A DNA stretch of 64,000 bases from Maribacter_A sp049667165 (GTDB lineage Bacteria; Bacteroidota; Bacteroidia; Flavobacteriales; Flavobacteriaceae), in assembly GCF_049667165.1 (NCBI RefSeq), contig NZ_JBATHS010000050.1, positions 22,357-86,356 of the forward strand, in the 5' to 3' direction. Each line of letters opens with the position of its first letter. The stretch's first letter is position 1. Of this stretch, positions 18,952 through 26,790 are shown in pieces. A program made the position numbers and the translations under genes. The notes beneath the pieces are model-generated. The model searched no databases, had not been told where the DNA came from, and worked only from the letters and a program-made list of their open reading frames with translations.

Positions 18952-20589
18952 ATGATCAACAAAGCGCTTATATTACTCTTTTTAGGCATTTTAGCCCTAG
19001 GTTGTAAGGAAAAAACCGTAACGTCTGAAAAACAAGACGCTCCCCCCAATATCATTTATATAATGGCCGATGATCATGCCACCCAGGCCATCAGTGCCTA
19101 TGGGCACCCAATAAGTCAATTGGCACCTACCCCCAATATTGACCGTTTGGCTGCGAATGGCGCATTATTTAACCACAGCTTTGTAACGAATTCGATTTGC
19201 GGACCAAGCAGAGCCGTAATCCTTACCGGAAAACACAGCCATATTAATGGTTTTCGACAAAATGGAGATCACTTTGATGGCAATCAACCTACCCTGCCTA
19301 AATTACTCAAAACAGCGGGCTATCAAACAGCGATTGTTGGCAAATGGCATTTACACGGCCATCCCCAAGGTTTCGACCATTGGAAAATCATTGTAGATCA
19401 AGGCAATTATTACAATCCGGATTTTATTGAAAATGGTGATACCACCCGAATTGAAGGCTATGCCACGGATATCATTACACAGGATGCCTTGGATTGGTTG
19501 CAGCATAAAAGAAAGGATTCCATACCCTTCTTTTTAATGGTGCATCATAAAGCTCCTCATAGAAATTGGATGCCTGCCTTACGCCATACCAACAAATATG
19601 ACTCCGTACAATTCCCGTTACCCGAAACCTATTTTCCCACATTTAAAAACCAACAGGCTGCCCAAGAACAATTACAGACCATCTATAAGGATATGTACGA
19701 AGGGCATGATCTAAAAATGTCGAAGGCCTATGGTAGCGTGGAATTGGCCCATAATCCTTGGACCACCGATTTTGATCGAATGACTTTGGAACAACGCAAA
19801 CAATGGGATGCATTCTATTTGCCCAAAAACAACGCCTTTCATAAAGGAAATTTGAGCGGCAAGGAACTGGCTGAATGGAAAGGTCAACGGTATTTACAGG
19901 ATTACTTGGCTACTATCTCCGCCGTTGATGAAGGTGTAGGTAGCATATTGGATTATTTGGAAGAAAGTGGGTTGGATGAAAACACCCTGGTCGTTTACAC
20001 TTCGGACCAAGGTTTTTATCTCGGTGAGAAAGGATGGTTCGATAAACGCTTCATGTATGAGGAGTCTTTCGGAACCCCATTATTGATGCAATTACCTGGT
20101 ACCATTCGACCTGGCACAAAAATTAATGCGATGGTACAAAACTTGGATTTTGCCCAAACATTCCTCGATTTTGCGAATCTCAATGAATTAGCTGAACACA
20201 TGCAGGGAGAATCCTTTAAAGGACTGCTTGATGGCAGTATGAAAGAGACCGATTATCGGGATGTTGCATATTATCATTATTATGACTATCCCGCATTTCA
20301 TATGGTAAAAAAGCATTACGGCGTTCGTACAAAACGCTATAAATTAATGCATTTCTATGACGATATAGACACTTGGGAATTATACGATCTTGAAAAAGAT
20401 CCCCATGAGGTTTACAATGCCTATACGGACCCAGCATATTCGGAAATTGTTGCCGAAATGCATAAGAAATTAGATTCAATACAGGCAGTCTATCAAGTGA
20501 CGGATAAGGAGTTTCAGAAAGCCCCTAAAGAAAAAGTGGATGCTGCTTATCAACTTTTTAAAAGGCTAAGAGGTACTGGGAATCGTTGA
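18952..20589 (+). CDS. S1-family sulfatase lipoprotein, last gene of the locus
   Basis: This 545-residue sulfatase has a lipobox (LALGC, Cys 18), a metal-binding start (NIIYIMADDH), the catalytic signature C83-G-P-S-R and the usual GKWHLHG block. The C-terminal part has VYTSDQGFYLGEKGWFDKR and AYYHYYDYPAFHMV. It aligns along its whole length with the sulfatase at 1761-3434, so the two are paralogues that may act on different positions of one sulfated glycan. The start is 2 bases after the GH3 stop, so it is the distal gene of the operon. It ends one base from the convergent sigma-like gene. Confidence 0.92.
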   Translation: MINKALILLFLGILALGCKEKTVTSEKQDAPPNIIYIMADDHATQAISAYGHPISQLAPTPNIDRLAANGALFNHSFVTNSICGPSRAVILTGKHSHINGFRQNGDHFDGNQPTLPKLLKTAGYQTAIVGKWHLHGHPQGFDHWKIIVDQGNYYNPDFIENGDTTRIEGYATDIITQDALDWLQHKRKDSIPFFLMVHHKAPHRNWMPALRHTNKYDSVQFPLPETYFPTFKNQQAAQEQLQTIYKDMYEGHDLKMSKAYGSVELAHNPWTTDFDRMTLEQRKQWDAFYLPKNNAFHKGNLSGKELAEWKGQRYLQDYLATISAVDEGVGSILDYLEESGLDENTLVVYTSDQGFYLGEKGWFDKRFMYEESFGTPLLMQLPGTIRPGTKINAMVQNLDFAQTFLDFANLNELAEHMQGESFKGLLDGSMKETDYRDVAYYHYYDYPAFHMVKKHYGVRTKRYKLMHFYDDIDTWELYDLEKDPHEVYNAYTDPAYSEIVAEMHKKLDSIQAVYQVTDKEFQKAPKEKVDAAYQLFKRLRGTGNR

Positions 20590-20590
20590 C

Positions 20591-21292
20591 CTATTCTATA
20601 AGCCTAAAGCGTTCGTTCAACTTTACCATAATCTTATCGATTACCGTTTCAGGTACTTCCAGGATTTCGGAAATTTCATAGTGACTGCGATTGCCAAAGG
20701 CATAGAGTTCCAAAACCGATTTAGTCCTTGGTGGAATATTGGTAAAAAGGGCGCCAAAAGTCGTACGGCGTTCCATAGAAGGTAAAAGGGAATCGTTCAA
20801 ATCCAATTTCTTAATCAATTGCTGTTCCAAGGTCGTATCCAATATCACTTTGTTGGGTCTTTCCGAAGATTGCTTATAAGAGATATCATCCAACTCGGTG
20901 TTTAGTATCAAATCGCCATCCGCATCCATGGTATATTGTTCATCCAGGGCATCGAGCTCTTGTTTCAACATTTGCTCAGTAGGCAAGTAATCAGGCGTTT
21001 CTTGTTCGATTATCTTTTTCTCCTCAATTTTTTGAACGGCCTTGGAAAACAATATGATCTTTATTTTCTCTTTGTCCATAAAATCAGAGAACTCTTTGAA
21101 AATTTCCAAATAAATCTCATCCAAAAGTTCATCGGCATTATAAAACCCTCGATCAATGGCCCCTTGATCCTCAGCCGCCTTTAGACTTCTCTTCATAAAC
21201 TTCCGTAAATCGGGTTCCAATGCTGCTATTTTGTTATAAAACTGTTCAAAATCGTTCTCTTCTTTATGTTGGGCTAATTGTTTGATTACCAT
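20591..21292 (-). CDS. RNA polymerase sigma-70-like protein
   Basis: This 233-residue protein has an acidic, mostly helical N-terminal half and a C-terminal helix-turn-helix (about 170-230, LFTNIPPRTKSVLELYAFGNRSHYEISEILEVPETVIDKIM) resembling sigma region 4. The N-terminal part (about 15-95, FYNKIAALEPDLRKFMKRSLKAAEDQ) could be a divergent region 2. Between them lies a long acidic insert. It may be a sigma factor or a regulator carrying a sigma-like HTH. Upstream is a 301-bp region with one FNR-like dyad at 21398. Confidence 0.6.
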   Translation of the reverse strand: MVIKQLAQHKEENDFEQFYNKIAALEPDLRKFMKRSLKAAEDQGAIDRGFYNADELLDEIYLEIFKEFSDFMDKEKIKIILFSKAVQKIEEKKIIEQETPDYLPTEQMLKQELDALDEQYTMDADGDLILNTELDDISYKQSSERPNKVILDTTLEQQLIKKLDLNDSLLPSMERRTTFGALFTNIPPRTKSVLELYAFGNRSHYEISEILEVPETVIDKIMVKLNERFRLIE

Positions 21293-21593
21293 GGTGCATG
21301 TTTTATATATTATTAAAACCTATTTTCAACTCCCTAAAGCTACCAACATTTTTGACCTATTAAAATGATAATTGTCAGTACAAAAATCCAAAATTGACTG
21401 ATCTACATCATTTCAATTTCGATAATCAGCCTCTATTTTTGGATTGAACATAAAGTTTGACCTAAAGTTGTTAAAATAGCCTAGTGTTTGCTAGTGCTTA
21501 AATGCCCTCTTTCCTGATCTAAAAGCGTCCATGTATTGTAGGGGTTGGGATTGGGGGCATTGCATTTAAAAAACAATTCCCTGAATTTGATGC
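21293..21593. other. 301-bp intergenic region upstream of the sigma-like gene
   Basis: It holds an FNR-like dyad (21398-21411) and a weak minus-strand -7-like TAGGTTTT (21315-21322). The two are not in the 22-bp arrangement seen elsewhere. I see no ORF or RNA gene in the rest. Confidence 0.4.
21398..21411. promoter_or_regulatory. FNR-like dyad CTGAT-N4-ATCAT (orphan)
   Basis: CTGAT-CTAC-ATCAT, a 5-4-5 dyad with a perfect TGAT-N4-ATCA core. It is about 106 bp upstream of the sigma-like start and has no -7 box 22 bp away. Confidence 0.45.
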
Positions 21594-22361
21594 TTACGTG
21601 AGGTTGCCTAGTTTTGACTTGATCAACTGTGCTTTGGCTGCCTGATATCCCAAATCAAATACAGCATCCATATCCTTAACAGAAAAAGTACCAACTTTCT
21701 TTAATTCCTTAGGGCATATGACCATATCACAATCCTTGAATTTTGATATGGAATCGTGTGCCGATCTGATTTTATAAGCCCGTTCCAACACATTATAGGA
21801 ATGTTTCAAGTCTTCAATACCCATCTTTTCGAACGGGTTAACGTAGACACCAATGATTTTCTCACAATACTCCGATATTAAATCCACCGGGAAATTATTC
21901 AAGGTGCCCCCATCGATATAATGGGCATCCCCGATCTGAATGGGCGTGAAAACGGCCGGGAAAGCGGCTGAGGCCAAGATAGGTCTTATCAACTCCCCTT
22001 CACTAAAAACCCGTAAGGTACCATCGAGTATATTCGTTGCCGTTATGAACAACTTTTTCTTTAGCACATTAAAATCATCCAATCCCAGGATTTTCGTAAA
22101 ACTATCATAAAGCTTTTCGGTATCGATAAAACCAGGTTTGTACATGGTGAAATTATTGAAACTGAAAATATCGACCGATTTAAAAAAGTCAAGGATCTCT
22201 TGTGAGGTATTGCCATTCGCATAAAGGGCGCCAACAATGGCACCTGCACTTGTGCCGGCTATATAATCCGGAAAAATTTGATGTTCCTCCAGTGCCTTTA
22301 TCACCCCTATATGGGCAATACCCCGAAATCCACCGCCTGAAAGTGCCAATCCTAGATGCAT
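21594..22361 (-). CDS. Patatin-like phospholipase (RssA/YchK-like)
   Basis: This 255-residue cytoplasmic serine lipid hydrolase carries the patatin oxyanion-hole motif GLALSGGGFRG at residues 4-14, the nucleophile elbow GTSAG (about 37-41), and the catalytic Asp in the DGG of YIDGGTLNNFPVD (about 150-160). It is a short single-domain form typical of bacterial patatins, with no signal peptide. It follows the DUF6327 gene on the same strand, but its own -7 box (22420-22427) suggests separate expression. The lipid substrate is unknown. Confidence 0.92.
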   Translation of the reverse strand: MHLGLALSGGGFRGIAHIGVIKALEEHQIFPDYIAGTSAGAIVGALYANGNTSQEILDFFKSVDIFSFNNFTMYKPGFIDTEKLYDSFTKILGLDDFNVLKKKLFITATNILDGTLRVFSEGELIRPILASAAFPAVFTPIQIGDAHYIDGGTLNNFPVDLISEYCEKIIGVYVNPFEKMGIEDLKHSYNVLERAYKIRSAHDSISKFKDCDMVICPKELKKVGTFSVKDMDAVFDLGYQAAKAQLIKSKLGNLT

Positions 22362-22419
22362 ACTAACAATTTAACCGTGCGTAAATTTACGGCTGTAATT
22401 TTAAAAGTTCAATTTTTTA

Positions 22420-22427
22420 CAAAGGTA
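22420..22427 (-). promoter_or_regulatory. Putative -7 box for the patatin gene
   Basis: On the minus strand TACCTTTG matches TAnnTTTG exactly, about 60 bases before the start. A perfect palindrome CGTAAATTTACG (22380-22391) lies between box and start. Confidence 0.45.
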
Positions 22428-22466
22428 TTCGAAATTAAGGGCAGAGGTATGCTCTGGTGCCGGCAA

Positions 22467-22694
22467 TCACTGATCAGTATCTTTGGTTTTCGATTTTTTA
22501 AATAGTTTTTTCACCACCAACGTGAGCAGGGTTTTTTGTAGTACTCCCTTGAAACCACCCAAAAGTTGTGTGGGATATAACTCCGATTTAAAATGTTTTA
22601 TGTTCAATTTGAAACGCTCAAGATCTATCTCCCGTTGTAGACTGAGTATTTTCAGTTGTTTGTCGATTTCTGAAAAAGACGCATATTGTTTCAT
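22467..22694 (-). CDS. Small DUF6327-like protein
   Basis: This 75-residue protein has a helical, charged N-terminal half (FSEIDKQLKILSLQREIDLERFKLN) and a C-terminal half with PTQLLGGFKGVLQKTLLTLVVKKLFKK, which resembles an amphipathic or membrane-associated helix. I recall such proteins as DUF6327 from Bacteroidota, usually next to YtxH and holin-like genes, as here. No function is established. It is probably the third gene of the YtxH operon. Confidence 0.65.
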   Translation of the reverse strand: MKQYASFSEIDKQLKILSLQREIDLERFKLNIKHFKSELYPTQLLGGFKGVLQKTLLTLVVKKLFKKSKTKDTDQ

Positions 22695-22785
22695 CTGTTC
22701 AAATTCTAATTTTTACTAATTATCCGATGTGATCAACCCTTACAAATCCGTAGGAGGTCGCACGTGACACCATGGTCCATGCTAC

Positions 22786-23130
22786 CTAATCAAAATAAAA
22801 CTTCGAAAACTTACGCAACAATGGGCGATCTAATTTTTCACGGAACAGATAGCAGAATATGGCGATGATCACATAGGATCCCCCTACGATGATATAGCCA
22901 TAATAATCATTGCCCAATGCCGTACTAATACCTTGGGATAGTGCCAATGACAAAAAAAACAAGGCCAAAAAAACAATGGCCCCGACTACGAGTAGCTGGG
23001 TAAACGAAGTGACGGCCCGCATAAGGGCTTTGAATATCTTTAGTTTAAAATACTCCTCACTATTTTCGAGATAGGATCTAATATCGACATCGGCCTCCAT
23101 TAGATCCTTCTTTAATTCATCAAATGCCAT
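22786..23130 (-). CDS. Small membrane protein, phage-holin-3-6-like family
   Basis: This 114-residue protein has a soluble helical N-terminus (about 1-35) and two hydrophobic segments (about 41-64 and 75-93), ending with a basic tail. It matches the PF07332 type often named 'phage holin family' or 'competence protein' in flavobacteria, but nothing around it is phage-like. It starts 5 bases after the YtxH stop, so both are surely co-transcribed. It is probably an envelope stress protein; this is inferred only from its partners. Confidence 0.7.
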   Translation of the reverse strand: MAFDELKKDLMEADVDIRSYLENSEEYFKLKIFKALMRAVTSFTQLLVVGAIVFLALFFLSLALSQGISTALGNDYYGYIIVGGSYVIIAIFCYLFREKLDRPLLRKFSKFYFD

Positions 23131-23135
23131 AGGAC

Positions 23136-23465
23136 CTATTTGTGAAGCTGTGCGTTTTTCTTTTTCAATTCTTCCAACTTGCGCTCCAAAGTGGCGATAA
23201 TATCGTCTGCTTTATAGCTCATATGGGAGATTGTATCCTCTAACTTCTGTTCGAACTCAACTTTTTTTTCATTCGCTGTTTTTGTGAGTTCTTCCTTGGC
23301 ATGTGAAACACGTTCAGTGATTTCGTGTTTTGTTTCCAAAGCTTTCTCTTTGATTTTCTTTCGGGTTTTCTCTCCTTTATCTGGTGCATAAAGTATTCCA
23401 AACCCAGCTCCTATTGCAGCTCCTGCCAATAAGGCCAACATGATGTTCCCACTATTGTTTGTCAT
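23136..23465 (-). CDS. YtxH-domain protein
   Basis: This 109-residue protein has an N-terminal glycine/alanine-rich membrane segment (about 6-30, IMLALLAGAAIGAGFGILYAPDKGEKTRKKI), the hallmark of YtxH proteins. A long amphipathic coiled coil (about 32-108) rich in Lys and Glu follows. Such proteins are general-stress proteins. It is the first gene of the minus-strand operon YtxH-holin-like-DUF6327, with an FNR-like dyad and a -7-like box placed 22 bp apart upstream (23502-23545). Confidence 0.85.
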   Translation of the reverse strand: MTNNSGNIMLALLAGAAIGAGFGILYAPDKGEKTRKKIKEKALETKHEITERVSHAKEELTKTANEKKVEFEQKLEDTISHMSYKADDIIATLERKLEELKKKNAQLHK

Positions 23466-23501
23466 GATTACATTAATTAAGGTGAATATTAATTTACATG
23501 A

Positions 23502-23545
23502 CCAATGTAGTGTTTAAAAGCACACCCCGGAATGATTTAAATCAT
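23502..23545 (-). promoter_or_regulatory. FNR-like dyad plus -7 box, YtxH operon
   Basis: Dyad ATGAT-TTAA-ATCAT at 23532-23545 lies inside a perfect 16-bp palindrome (23531-23546). On the minus strand, 22 bp downstream, is TACATTGG (23502-23509), a one-mismatch TAnnTTTG. This is class II activator geometry for the gene starting at 23465. Confidence 0.6.
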
Positions 23546-23573
23546 TAAGAAATATGTTCTTAAAGTCATACGA

Positions 23574-23618
23574 ATGACGGGAATCATTCCCAACGTAAAA
23601 GCTATGTATTTACTTTAT
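23574..23618 (+). promoter_or_regulatory. FNR-like dyad plus -7 box, small lipoprotein gene
   Basis: Dyad ATGAC-GGGA-ATCAT at 23574-23587 is followed after 23 bp by TACTTTAT (23611-23618). It faces the lipoprotein gene at 23638, so the divergent intergenic region carries one dyad per direction. Confidence 0.5.
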
Positions 23619-23637
23619 GCTTTAAACGCGTCATGTC

Positions 23638-24006
23638 ATGAAAAAATTCATCATCGTTTTGGGACTTTTATTATTGGGCAGTTGTGGCCCCGTTGTTATA
23701 TCATCAAGACCAAGCCATCGCCCTCCTTCTTGGTTTTATCCTAACCGCTTGGAAATCGTACGTTATGTTTATTTTCCTGAATTCAGTATTTATTACGACC
23801 TATCGTCACAGACCTATCTGTACCTTGACGGGGGAATATGGGTAAGGCGCCAAGTGCTCCCACCACGCTATAGCCATCTTGATCTAAGTCGTCAGAGGTA
23901 TGAACGTATTAAGAATTATCAGGAGGAAAATATTAGACCGTATCATGAGGAACACACTACCAATAGGGGTCGCAGCAATAAAACGGTAACTAAAAGAAGG
24001 TCATGA
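23638..24006 (+). CDS. Small lipoprotein of unknown function
   Basis: This 122-residue protein has a clear lipoprotein signal (LLLLGSC, Cys 16). The mature part has a tyrosine- and proline-rich segment (WFYPNRLEIVRYVYFPEFSIYYDLSSQTYLYLDGGIWV) that looks like a short beta-hairpin module, and a basic C-terminal tail. I do not recognise a named family beyond the Bacteroidota proteins with YYD...YLYLDGGxWV repeats. It is transcribed away from the YtxH operon, under its own dyad-bearing promoter, and is followed by a strong terminator. Confidence 0.75.
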   Translation: MKKFIIVLGLLLLGSCGPVVISSRPSHRPPSWFYPNRLEIVRYVYFPEFSIYYDLSSQTYLYLDGGIWVRRQVLPPRYSHLDLSRQRYERIKNYQEENIRPYHEEHTTNRGRSNKTVTKRRS

Positions 24007-24055
24007 TTTAATCCGGCCAATGGAAAAGTGACCTTTAGGGAGGTATTCAATATAT

Positions 24056-24093
24056 AAAGGAGCCCACCACAAATTCAGGGGACTCCTTTTTTT
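24056..24093 (+). terminator. Rho-independent terminator after the small lipoprotein
   Basis: AAAGGAG pairs with CTCCTTT around an imperfect inner stem (CCC/GGG) and is followed by a run of T. It also lies just beyond the hemA stop and could stop minus-strand transcripts weakly. Confidence 0.7.
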
Positions 24094-24113
24094 AATGTAT
24101 CCTTAATGTTATT

Positions 24114-25337
24114 TTATTCCAATAATGAGAACTGTTCGGCTATAACCGCTTCAATTTTTTCCTGAGGTATGGGAACATTGGTTTGCTTTCTCAATTTTCT
24201 CATGATCCGGTCTGTCACCAGTTTAACTTTTTGGGCATCTATTTCCTCTTTTCCGGTCTCAAAGAAGTCTTTTACCCCTTGCTTTACTAATATCTTGTTT
24301 TCGGCCAAAAACGCCCGTAAAGGTGCTCCTTGCAACCATTCATTATATACCAAAAGCTCTTCGGTAATAATCATACCCACTTCCCCTATGGCGGCAAACC
24401 TCTTTTCTTTTGTTTCCTCTAAATCAACAGAAATGGAATCTAAGTCATAAAACAATATATTCCGTTGGTTGGCCAAGTTTTTATCAATATTGCTCGGTAA
24501 AGCCAAATCGATCATTAAAACCTTGTGATCGGTATTCGAAACCCTTTTGATCAAATGAGTACAATTACTTGCAGCACTGATAATTACATCAAAATCAGCA
24601 AACTCGTTGGCAAGTACCTTTTCCCACTCATATACCTTACCATGGTGAATATGGGCCAAGGTTTTTGCAGTCTCAAAAGTACGATTACTGATATAAATAC
24701 GCTCAAAGCCAAATTTTGAATTGTACTTGAACAACTGCTTTACGATATCACCGGCACCTATAAACAGTATTTTCCCGCATTTCGTACCTCTTTTCTTAAA
24801 CGTATCACTGATAACCTTTAAGGATTTATAGGCCACAGAGGTCGTACCGTCCCTAAAATGGGTCTCATTACTAATACGTTTATGGCTTTTGAATACGGTC
24901 TGCATGGCGCGCTCCAAAAGAGAACCTTGCAACTTATGGGCAATGGAAAACTGATAGGCCTTTTTTATCTGATGCACGATTTCGGCATCGCCAAGTACCG
25001 AAGAGGCCAAACCTGAAGTAACTTTCAATAAGTGTCTGACCGTTTCTTCTGTTGTATCCTCAAAGATAAATAGCTTCTTGGTCGCCTGAATTTCATGCTT
25101 GGCTTTTACATCAAGAATGAAATTAAGAAAAGAGTCAGCAGTAACAACTTCAGATTCAAAATATATCTCCGTTCGGTTGCAGGTTACCAGAAGTAGTATC
25201 CCTGAAATATCGGGGAAAGTATCGCGGACCCTTGCAACCAATGCACTCTTCTCCTCGTCGGGAATATGAAATTCCTCGCGTTGGGTAACATTCGCTGTTT
25301 TATGTGAAATACTGATAAACCTTAGTGCGTTGCCCAT
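24114..25337 (-). CDS. hemA: Glutamyl-tRNA reductase
   Basis: This 407-residue enzyme reduces glutamyl-tRNA(Glu) to glutamate-1-semialdehyde, the first committed step of C5 tetrapyrrole synthesis. The N-terminal catalytic domain shows ISHKTANVTQREEF and LVTCNRTEIYFE, whose Cys is the thioester nucleophile. HLLKVTSGLASSVLGDAEIVHQIKKAY follows. The NADPH-binding domain has FIGAGDIVKQLFKY and the C-terminal dimerisation helix is present. Length is normal. It is the last gene of the minus-strand run that encodes three c-type cytochromes; the gap to the cytochrome c gene is only 42 bases. Co-transcription would couple heme supply to cytochrome production. Confidence 0.95.
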   Translation of the reverse strand: MGNALRFISISHKTANVTQREEFHIPDEEKSALVARVRDTFPDISGILLLVTCNRTEIYFESEVVTADSFLNFILDVKAKHEIQATKKLFIFEDTTEETVRHLLKVTSGLASSVLGDAEIVHQIKKAYQFSIAHKLQGSLLERAMQTVFKSHKRISNETHFRDGTTSVAYKSLKVISDTFKKRGTKCGKILFIGAGDIVKQLFKYNSKFGFERIYISNRTFETAKTLAHIHHGKVYEWEKVLANEFADFDVIISAASNCTHLIKRVSNTDHKVLMIDLALPSNIDKNLANQRNILFYDLDSISVDLEETKEKRFAAIGEVGMIITEELLVYNEWLQGAPLRAFLAENKILVKQGVKDFFETGKEEIDAQKVKLVTDRIMRKLRKQTNVPIPQEKIEAVIAEQFSLLE

Positions 25338-25379
25338 TGTTATCTATTAACCATTAAACCAAACGGAAAGTTCATTGAA

Positions 25380-25778
25380 TTATTCTCCCAAAGTTCTTAC
25401 ATAGTTGACAATCAACCAAACATCCTCTTCATCCGGAATCTTCTTTTCATAGTTGGGCATGTCGTCCCTACCGATGTAACTTTTGTAGAATAAGGCGCCG
25501 TCGGATTGTGCTTGGAATTCAGCCGAGGAAAAGTCCCCCAAATCCCCTTCAACCTCATCGGCTTTTGTACCATCGCCAAGACCTTTGGATCCATGACATG
25601 ATTTACAATGCTTTGAATACAATGATTTACCAATAGCCAAATCTACCGCAGGATCGGTTGGGTTCTGCATTTTTTCATATTTGGCAGGTACGACCCATTT
25701 GTCCTGATCAAAAGAATTGAAAGAGTACAATGCAAAAGACACTACTCCGATAATCATTAATAATTTAATTGTTTTCAT
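25380..25778 (-). CDS. Monoheme cytochrome c
   Basis: This 132-residue periplasmic electron carrier has a signal/anchor helix (about 3-22, IKLLMIIGVVSFALYSF) and one heme c site, CKSCH at residues 58-62, followed by GSKGLGDGTKA. A Met ligand candidate occurs in DDMPNYEKKI and the fold ends with DEEDVWLIVNYVRTLG, as in class I cytochromes. The frame extends 16 codons upstream, but ATG at 25778 gives a normal signal peptide, so I chose it. It sits between the membrane-anchored protein and hemA. Confidence 0.9.
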   Translation of the reverse strand: MKTIKLLMIIGVVSFALYSFNSFDQDKWVVPAKYEKMQNPTDPAVDLAIGKSLYSKHCKSCHGSKGLGDGTKADEVEGDLGDFSSAEFQAQSDGALFYKSYIGRDDMPNYEKKIPDEEDVWLIVNYVRTLGE

Positions 25779-25840
25779 TTTTTTGTTTTTATTGTTTGTA
25801 CTGATTAATCTCAAAAACAATACCAAACTTGGTCCGTTGG

Positions 25841-26788
25841 CTACACATCCTGTGAACCCAACGCATCCAATTCGATTTGTTTTCCCTCTTTTCTGATTTT
25901 AAATAAATTTATGATCGTATATACATAATTCGCCCAAACCCCAACCAATAAAATAGTCAACACCAAATACATCCAAATGGGTGCGGCTTCTGACCATAAC
26001 GTATTGGCATCTTTTTGGGACTGTGCCTTAATTATTCCCCAATTTGCGGTTTTCTTTTGAATTACATCGCCAAATTCATCATTTTCTGCAATTATCGAAT
26101 AAACGGTGAGGTCACCATTGCTGTTCCCTGGAATATCATTGGGCATTTCAAGAATGAACTCCCCATCCTCAATAGTGCCCTCCCCTATGGTCATTTTAGA
26201 CAACATACCTTCTACAGCAATCACTATATCCGTTTCCTCAACTGGGGATTTAGAACCTAAACTATCGAGAACATAGGCCTTGACCACCACAGATCTAACG
26301 CTGTCAATTACGGTTAGATCCATATCCATGAGCAGGTTTTTGACACTTATTTCCTCTTCTTCCCCATCTAAGGTTTCCGAACCATTGAACCGAGCCACTA
26401 AGTTCATGTTGCCCTCACCATCGGTCAAATAGGATTGATTATCTGGTAAGATCAATGTTGCTATACCTTCTTTTGATGTTTTTGATTTACCGAGTGAAAC
26501 CTCTTCCCCATCCAAGGTATTCAAGAATTCTATTTCGGCTTCGTAGACCGGTATTTTATCTTTTCTATCCTTCTTGTTCCTCGCAATGAAACTTGCTTCC
26601 AATTCCCTTGAATTATCATGGTGTTTCACTGTTTTAAAACTAAAAAGCGTTTTATAAGCACTAAGGTCGAACTCTTGTTCCTGTTCCGGCTTCTGTTCTT
26701 GCTCTTGTTCTTGGGCCACGCCCTTTGCGGTTATCAGTAACCCGATGGCCAATGCCAATAGTGAATACCTAAAAAATGTAGTCTTCAT
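25841..26788 (-). CDS. Membrane-anchored periplasmic protein of the NrfD operon
   Basis: This 315-residue protein has a signal peptide (about 3-24, FFRYSLLALAIGLLITAKGVAQ) and a Glu/Gln-rich linker (EQEQEQKPEQEQEF). A large periplasmic beta-rich region is followed by one C-terminal membrane helix (about 270-295, WMYLVLTILLVGVWANYVYTI) with a short cytoplasmic tail. It has no heme or Fe-S motif. The frame runs 50 codons further upstream into nrfD, but ATG at 26788, 2 bases after the nrfD stop, gives the signal peptide. I do not recognise the family. Its position suggests a structural or assembly subunit of the electron-transfer complex. Confidence 0.7.
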   Translation of the reverse strand: MKTTFFRYSLLALAIGLLITAKGVAQEQEQEQKPEQEQEFDLSAYKTLFSFKTVKHHDNSRELEASFIARNKKDRKDKIPVYEAEIEFLNTLDGEEVSLGKSKTSKEGIATLILPDNQSYLTDGEGNMNLVARFNGSETLDGEEEEISVKNLLMDMDLTVIDSVRSVVVKAYVLDSLGSKSPVEETDIVIAVEGMLSKMTIGEGTIEDGEFILEMPNDIPGNSNGDLTVYSIIAENDEFGDVIQKKTANWGIIKAQSQKDANTLWSEAAPIWMYLVLTILLVGVWANYVYTIINLFKIRKEGKQIELDALGSQDV

Positions 26789-26790
26789 TT

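Noticed and set aside
6765..20589. Laminarin, alginate or carrageenan utilization locus
   Set aside because: No GH16, GH17, PL6/7 or kappa/iota-carrageenase genes occur; the only glycosidases are GH144-like and GH3.
22443..22480. FNR-like dyad CTGAT-CAGT-ATCTT near the DUF6327 stop
   Set aside because: It has a mismatch in one arm and overlaps the 3' end of a coding region, and no -7 box lies 22 bp away towards the patatin gene.
22786..23130. Holin-like protein as a sign of a prophage
   Set aside because: The family is widespread in non-phage stress operons, and no capsid, integrase, terminase or lysis gene is nearby.
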